Assembly: GCA_037178975.1 (NCBI GenBank)
Contig: JASJZH010000002.1
Span: forward strand, 4,092,001 to 4,156,000
DNA from: Oscheius tipulae
Lineage: Eukaryota > Nematoda > Chromadorea > Rhabditida > Rhabditidae
DNA: 64,000 nt
Reading direction: 5' to 3'
The notes under the pieces were generated by a model that saw only the letters and a list, made by a program, of their open reading frames with translations, had not been told where the DNA came from and did no database searches. Position 1 is the stretch's first letter. Every line of letters starts with the position of its first letter. Position numbers and translations under genes: made by a program. Positions 57,709-64,000 of this stretch are shown in pieces.

Positions 57709-59797
57709 TCAGTTGGCTAAAGCGACATGGTTGATGAATGTCCTATGGAGATCCATCCGCTCGGTCTCGAGCTTCTCGGCAAGTTCGCGCAGTTGTGCGG
57801 CTAACTCACAACGAGAGCCGGTTGCTAAGCTCTTCAAATTTGTGTTACAAGTAGGATTTTCCAGCTTACCTTGGCTGTGAGAATGACTGTGACCAAATCT
57901 AAAGCGATTCCTATTCCGGCGGCGGCGTGAACTACTCCTTTCAAAACATTGGAGCTGATAGCAGCCTTTGAATACTTTCTTGTTGCAAAAGGGTTGAACT
58001 CACAGCTTCTCTGAGAGCCAATCTCGCTCCACACATGACGACGTTTGTGGTGCATTCGATAGCAGCAATACCAATTGCATCGCCGACATGGTTCGATTCC
58101 GGCAAATCCATCTGGTCGGTGTTTTTGATGACGTTCTCGAAAGCAAGTTGGAAAGCGTCAATGGCTCTGTCTACGGATTCGAGGAGATCTTTGTCCTCCT
58201 CGAAAAGAATCTTCGCCTGGTGAGCTCGTTTCTGAAAAGGTATCAAGCAATTGTGTCGAAACTATCTCCTTTCTCCTTTGGACAAAAAGATACTGTATTT
58301 GAACTTCGCTTTCGAACTTTCCGCGATAACTACTTCAATCCGTTTCAGAGTCCGACCTATCAAATCTTGTCAAAAGAATCCCGCTAAACTCTGGCCAGTT
58401 TTCTCTTCCGATCCCGCCGGAGATGGTCGTCTGCGTCTCCTCTCCAATCAGGCCAGTGGTTTCTACTTTTTATTTGTGTCTATTGGCTGTTTATTGATGG
58501 TTTGCGACGGCCAATGGGACATCTGCCTCGTGAATTCGCTACTCGGTAGTAGCCGGACTTCGATTGGGAGTCCTGGCCCGGACTTCTGTCAAAAGAGCTC
58601 CCTCCAGTGTACACAGCGGTGTTTGGTATAGCGCCTGAGGTCTCTTTTGGCATCAGGAAGTCCCAAAGAGTTCTTGTCCTCTGTCTCCCCATGAAGTATC
58701 ATTTGTCTTACAACGCTCTCTGCCTTGTTATCTTCCAGATTCGATGCGAGACTAAAGAGAACGACGATGACGAGTAGAGAACCAGAACCATTTGCCAAAG
58801 AATACTGTCTCTGATGTCATGCTCCCTGATTTCCGCAGACTGCCCAGATGAACTGGAGAAGAAGATATCCACGTCCAATGCGCCAAGTTCGCTGTTATAT
58901 TTTTCGGCTAGCAGTTAGAATCTAGCCTAAATGCTACGTAAATTGTCTCGAGCTGTCTTTACCCCACCCACGCCTACTGTGAGAATTACTAGCCTTTTGT
59001 CTATCACCCCGTTTTGTGTTCTCTGTGTTCGTGCTTTTTTACTTGCCCGGTTTTCCGTTTCTTATCCACGCGATCCGTCCTTACTTGCCCACTGTCTCTT
59101 GCTGTCCTCACTTTATCGTTGGCTAGTTTCGTAGCGTTATCCAATTGTGAGAAGTTCCTACCTATTTCTCTTTTATGGATACCCAGTTCTTTGTAGCCTA
59201 CTGAACCATTTCCTCTTCATATTCCAATCAGGTTTTCATAGAAATCACTATAAAAACCCACCTGTGTGACCCGTAGTTTGATAACTCCTGTCACTAGATT
59301 TGATGTTGCTGCTGCCGTTCCAACAATGAGACCTGCTCATATTATTTACCCTTTTTTTTTTTTAGATTTTCTCACCTCCTATAGCCACAGCAGGCATCAG
59401 AATCATTCCACCTATCACAGCGGCTCCACTGGCTATTCCAACGGAAGAGCCGACCGTTGTAGAAACATTACACTTGAACTGAACTCCATCTAACTGAAAA
59501 TTGCTATTCCCTTTTCAAAAAGACCTATTCTTACCTCAAAGGCCATTTCGAGCAGCTGTTTGACCACGGCCTCCCTTCTCTGCGACCATAGGCTCACAAC
59601 TTGCTCTGCCCACTGTTGACAGCTCTCCAGCTCACGAAATTCACTGTCGGGTATCTTTATTTCGAAATAGCGGGTATATTGACTCGACTCACCAGCAAAC
59701 ACTTTTCATTTTCGTTATAAATAGGCACCGGAAGATGGTTTGACTGCGGCATCACGATGAAGCTTCCACCTTTTTCAGGCGAGACGGTGATCCGCAT
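57709..59797 (-). CDS. Apolipoprotein-L-like protein
   Basis: Seven exons (59693-59797, 59535-59654, 59376-59493, 59262-59335, 58004-58231, 57870-57974, 57709-57831) give 290 aa. An amphipathic N-terminal half is followed by a Gly/Ala-rich hydrophobic hairpin (VGSSVGIASGAAVIGGMILM ... GLIVGTAAATSNLVTGVIK), a helical linker, another hydrophobic span (GIGIALDLVTVILTAK) and a coiled C-terminus (LAAQLRELAEKLETERMDLH). This order resembles ApoL/ApoL-domain proteins, lipid-binding and membrane-inserting. There is no cleaved signal. Three introns end in AAG or GAG. Intron 4 (1030 nt) appears to contain another gene. ATG lies one base after a CTGCCAG acceptor. Confidence 0.75.
58469..58474 (-). terminator. 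Poly(A) signal of the nested peptide gene
   Basis: TTTATT on plus (AATAAA on minus), 5 nt past the stop at 58480-58482 and inside the ApoL-like intron. Confidence 0.5.
58480..58798 (-). CDS. Possible secreted-peptide gene nested in the ApoL-like intron
   Basis: A hydrophobic signal-like leader (LLVIVVLFSLAS) is followed by an acidic stretch, a 31-nt intron with GTAAGA/ACAG ends, and a second exon with a Ser/Gly-rich, basic C-terminus (GYYRVANSRGRCPIGRRKP). A poly(A) signal follows directly. No ATG occurs in the leader frame before a stop; a plausible ATG at 58820, behind a CTTCTCCAG acceptor, is out of frame by one. Either a first exon is missed or there is a frameshift. Product unknown; the dibasic sites would suit a peptide precursor. 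Confidence 0.4.
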
Positions 59798-60692
59798 TCT
59801 GGCAGTGAACAAATCTGTGTTTATATGTCAATCGGCAATGAATGGGCTCGAGAATGTTTGAGTAGCTTTTGGACGGGGAATATGCTGTTTTTGCCATTGA
59901 AAATGACTGGAAAGGTGGCGTTTGTGTTCAGTTTGGCGAGAAAAAACAATTTGCGGCAGAGGCAAGAAAGGACGGCGGAAGTGCGAGTACACAATAGTGG
60001 ATCAATGTGTCCGCTCAATCAGCTGATGCCGAGAAAAACTTTTGACTCAATACGCGGATAGACAGAAAAACGCGCTCGTATTGACAAAGTCAGGTGATGG
60101 AACTGAATGATCAATAGATAAGGCGGGTAAGTGTAGATAAGTGAGAAATTTGCCTATTGATATCGGTTTGTGACCAGTTTCGCAATGTTTTCGCGGAAAA
60201 TAGTTGTTCTGATAAAACTTTATCCGGTGAAAAGAAGCAAATCCCAAGTTAAAATCACATGATGACGAATAAAGGAATCTATAGATGGGAGGGGGAGGGA
60301 ATCACAATGAATTGACAGAGAGAGAGATAGGGTCAAATAAATATGTATCACTAGCCAGTAACTGTATGAATAGTGCAAGACGAGAGCAGCATCCGTTGTT
60401 GTAGCACTCACTGAAAATCAACAGTTTTGTTGTGTAGATTGGAACAAAAATCATGCCACCAAAAAGCACCCGAAGAAAAACTGCCACTACACTTGTACAT
60501 GGTCTTGTCATGTAAAATAACAGGCACAAGTGCAATAGACTTGGAAAACGTTTACAGAGCACAAAATCGGCATAAAAACAGACGATTCGGACGCTGTTAG
60601 AGTGAGCAAAAGTTGATAGATAGCATGAACTGAGGAAGAGACAACAACACAACACAATTCTTACTCAGATTTCAATCAAATGGGCCGTCTTT
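59798..60692. other. Intergenic, ArfGAP to ApoL-like gene
   Basis: About 900 bp. The Cys-rich minus-strand open frame at 60302-60655 has no signal peptide, splice partner or recognisable domain and is probably chance. Confidence 0.4.
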
Positions 60693-63215
60693 TTAGGACT
60701 TTGCCGGAGCCGGAGCTCGCTGAAACGGGTGGTTAGAAATTATAGAAATGAACTGTGGTTAGAGAGAAGTTTCCACGGCAAATTGTCTATGAAAGGTATA
60801 GAAAAACCCACGCTCATGTACGACGAAAAAGAAGAGGAAATATTCGAAAATTTCTCGGCCACTTTCGAGGCGCCCGCCTTCAACGAATCCTTGATATCCG
60901 CCATTTCCGGGACCTGAACGTTTTTCTATAAAAAGTGATAAGAAGGAGCCTACATGACTGCCATAACTGGCACCCTGAGGCTGGTTTCCGTTGCCCCAGA
61001 GATCAGCCGATCCGAGAGCATTCCTTCCCTCGAATTTGTTCAAAGCCGACTTGGTCTCGTAGTCCATCTCGTTCGTTCCGAACATCATGTCGCTCGAAAT
61101 AGCCTTGGCGTTTTTGAACTTGTTCTGCACGTCGATGTCCGTGGCCGGTGTCGAGGAGACTGCCGAGGGAGCCGTATAGCGGGATTTCTGAGGGACGGAC
61201 TGTTCCCAGTTGTCAAAGAAGTCGTCCTTCTTCGGCTTGCTCTTGTAGTCAGTCGTGAATAGGTCGTCATCTTTGCTATTGTAACCGCCCTTCTCCTCCT
61301 TTTTAAAGCCACTGAAAGAACTTCTCTTTTAAAGCAAAATGATTGCGTCAATTGGAGATTCACGTGTTTAAGAAAAGGCCGCACCCGGCCTTTTCCACAT
61401 GACGCAGCAGGTTAGAGCTCCGATCACGCAACAAAAAATCCAGGTTCAACTCCAAAATGGGTTATCTGGAACCCAGCTGCCCAAAAATTTTGCGTGGCCG
61501 CCTTCCCTCCTTCAAAAGGTCCCTCTTTTCTTTTCCACACGATTTGCGCGGCCGCTTCTACGACTATTTTTGAGTTTGTCAAAAGGTCGTTGGTTTTGCT
61601 CGGGTTGCGGGACCCCGCTCTCTGCCAATCCCTGCCATGGCAGAGATCCGTTGACCCCCGGATAGAGCGAATTTAGTCCCTCATTAAATCCTAGAAAACA
61701 GCTTTAGAATATTATTTGCATTTAAAACTAGTCTAGGATTATCATTATTCGCAACATTCCTTGACCGCGCCATATTGAAATTTGTGTCGAACTCAAACGG
61801 GGTACAGGTATATGGTCGTATCACCCCATTCATGATCTCGAATAACCCACAATTCGTCGACGAGTTCCCAGTCATCGTCCTGCATTTTCTGCGGTGCGGC
61901 CCGGCTGGTCAGATCGTCCTGTTGAATTGTTCTAACTCCTCCAGCGACGGAATGTGCCACTCGTGGCCTTCCCAGTCCTCCCATTCCGAGGCGATCGACG
62001 GCGGCAGCCTTCTGCGGGTCGGCAGCTGCTTTGGCCTGAATATTTTGTTCTGAGCTTCCTATAAAAAGGATCACCTGGATGACTTTCTTGGTCTCCTCAA
62101 TCTGTTGCATAGTTAGTCTACTGCTGATCTGATTCGAGGTCTCATCCTGCTGTTTTGGCTCCTCGTAACTCAGATTGATTTTGGCGGCGGCGGAGGCGAG
62201 CTCTCCCTGTACCCGTTCGTGCTCGGCGGCACGCTGTTCGAGCTCGTCAAAGTTGATTTTCACCTTCTGTGCTCCGAGACCTCCCTTCTTGCCAACCTGA
62301 ACATTTGTTATTGAAAGAGGGCGAGTGAAAGAAACTCACGGCGGCTTTTTTGACAGGTTTCTTGAGGATCACGGAGACAGGAGCACTCGTGCTGACCGGG
62401 ATGGAGGCGATATGATCTACCTTTGGGCCTGAGGCTAAATGACACATTTTTCTGTCAAAGTTTTGAAGAAAAATCTCACCTTCAGAGTCCCAGGCATCGC
62501 TCTCACGGTCTCTGGCGATGTAGGCGTCGCTTCCGAGCGATGTGCCACTCTGGGAGGCGGAGACATTACCGAAATCCTGAGCGAAGAAGTCCTCGTCCTC
62601 CTCTTTTTTCTCATCAGTCATGACGAGGGTGTCGATCATCACCTGAGTGCCGTATTTTTTCTGAGCTTCTGCGGAGAGCCCGGCCAGTTTGTCCTGAATT
62701 CTTTTTCAACAGGAAAGACAAAAAATTACCTTGTAGAGTTGGGCAGCACGGCTCTTGTATTTGACTTGAGCGTCTGTCGTGTTGCAACCGTGCTGCTTGA
62801 AAAATGTCGTCTGAAGCAGGGAAACACTACTCAAAAATACAATAAAATCTAACCGCGTTGGCATTTCCGCCGACCTGCATGGCACGTAGTTGAAGCCAGG
62901 TCCAATTGACGTCGAGGTTAGTTGATCGAACGAAGGTGAGATGGACACCGAGATTTCTGTGCACGGCCGAGCAGTCGATGCAGAGGAAGACGCCGTAGGT
63001 GACCGTGGCCCAAGTTGGATTGCGAGCATTGCAATCAAAGCACATCTGGAATTTTAAGGTTACTTAATAGACTAGAAGTAGCTGGTATAAACGTAACTTG
63101 TGTTGTAAAAGTGAAGAAAGAAAACACATTTGCTCACCTTATTTGCTGGCAGTGAGCGGAGCTTCCTCATCGCATTCAGGAGATCATTTTTGGCCGGACC
63201 GGCCTCCTCACTCAT
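60693..63215 (-). CDS. ArfGAP2/3-type GTPase-activating protein
   Basis: Stimulates GTP hydrolysis on Arf1 during COPI coat cycling at the Golgi. Ten exons (63138-63215, 62854-63045, 62730-62810, 62480-62693, 62340-62434, 62075-62296, 61806-62035, 60954-61311, 60812-60913, 60693-60719) give 532 aa, like human ArfGAP2/3. The zinc finger is C28-x2-C31-x16-C48-x2-C51 (MCFDC ... LCIDC), with the arginine finger in HRNLG and then GVHLTFVRS. Downstream are the acidic middle, the [16 protein letters not shown] helix and the ISSDMMFG motif typical of this subgroup. The tiny last exon adds eight residues (RAPAPAKS). Intron 7 is 494 nt. Ortholog of the C. elegans gene on chromosome II usually listed as F07F6.4 (recalled). 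Confidence 0.93.
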
Positions 63216-64000
63216 CTCGATTACTGCTGAAAATAAAAAAAATTTGAAGAAAATAGATAGAAAGAGGCATAAGAGGAGAAATATAACGAGAAAGAACTTT
63301 TAAGCATGAAATGCAGCTTAGTTGGGATATAGCAAAGTTTTCATTACAATCTTCCGATGAAACTTTCAACCCAGACTGTTATCTGCTAGCAAATCACGAA
63401 AAAGTACAAAAAACAACAGTAACATTAGGCTGGATCAGTTCCGATTGGCCGTGACGTGTAGTTTAAAGGACTGCTGCCCGCAGGCAGAGCAGGTTTCATG
63501 GCCGAGGCGAACGTTTTCTGACAGCAAGCTGGTTTTCGAGCTGCCCAAAGGAAAAGATCGGGGAGAAAACAACCGCTAGTAGGGAAGGCCGAGAACTGGA
63601 AAGGATTGGAACAGCTGGAATAGAAGGCTTGCAAATGTGCTTGATGATTGTCTAGCAGAAGTACAATTTTGAGCCATCGAAGTCATCCACTTCTGTGGCT
63701 TACATCGCTAAACAGAAAAAATCCTAGGATAAAAACAGAAGTAAAGCAACAAAAGCGGGCTCTTTTAAAGTTTTCTTTTGTTCTCTGTAGCATTTCCAGT
63801 CTTTTGTTCATTAAAAATATGCCCAGATGAGCAGATAAACCGAGAAATTCGGTTAAAGATGTTGAGGGAAAACACGCAATTTTTCGTCGACCCACTGTGT
63901 ACATTATTTTTATGTCCACGCCTATTTCGTTTCCAACTGGGAGAAACTCTCTTGGCAGGACAGCTATCTCGAGGACAATACCTACATTAGGTGCAAAATG
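63216..64000. other. Upstream of the ArfGAP gene
   Basis: About 785 bp to the window end with no exon chain recognised. Presumed promoter region. Confidence 0.35.

Noticed and set aside
60302-60655. Cys-rich hydrophobic minus-strand frame
   Set aside because: No consistent Cys spacing or signal cleavage; lies in the 3' region of the ArfGAP gene.

Overview
The window reads as nuclear DNA of a small-genome nematode, probably a rhabditid. The grounds are a cuticle collagen, a Str-type chemoreceptor, nrf-6/oac-type acyltransferase, nematode choline-kinase-like (CHK/DUF1679) genes, a DB-module protein and insulin-like peptides without a C-peptide. Introns are mostly 31-45 nt with GT..(T)TTCAG borders, and several ATGs sit just behind a TTTCAG, as expected with spliced leaders. 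All exon structures were assembled by hand from splice signals and frame continuity. The species was not identified. shn-1, exc-7 and the ArfGAP2/3 gene are all on chromosome II in C. elegans (recalled knowledge), so this may be the equivalent linkage group.

Layout. 0.1-6.4 kb: cytochrome P450, then a Cys-loop ligand-gated channel with a very long N-terminal extension (+). 9-10.5 kb: a transcription factor with two bZIP domains (+), tail to tail with a cuticle collagen (-). 12-14 kb: three small genes for secreted or membrane proteins. 14.7-17.2 kb: a chemoreceptor (+) converging on a FAT-1/FAT-2-type desaturase (-). 18.5-21.1 kb: an acyltransferase and a possibly co-operonic downstream gene (-). 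22.2-23.6 kb: first CHK kinase-like gene (-). 23.8-24.5 kb: element with 54-bp inverted termini. 25.2 kb: tiny Cys-rich gene. 25.5-30.2 kb: no gene seen. 30.2-33.2 kb: ELAV/Hu RNA-binding protein, exc-7 (+).

33.5-38.9 kb is the most unusual part. After a decayed secreted-protein gene come four insulin-like genes (+): two recent direct duplicates, one copy with an in-frame stop, and one intact divergent copy. A ~420-bp inverted repeat embeds a broken copy of the last gene's A-chain exon in opposite orientation. All four genes keep a shared element 90-99 nt before the ATG.

38.9-45.4 kb: no gene seen. 45.5-51.0 kb: Shank homolog shn-1 (+). 51.3-53.6 kb: second CHK gene (-), with a nested palindromic element in one intron. 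53.9-55.9 kb: DB-module extracellular protein (-). 56.8-57.6 kb: small Castor-like zinc-finger protein (+). 57.7-59.8 kb: apolipoprotein-L-like gene (-) with a possible peptide gene inside its large intron. 60.7-63.2 kb: ArfGAP2/3 (-). No tRNA, rRNA, CRISPR, prokaryotic or viral genes were recognised.
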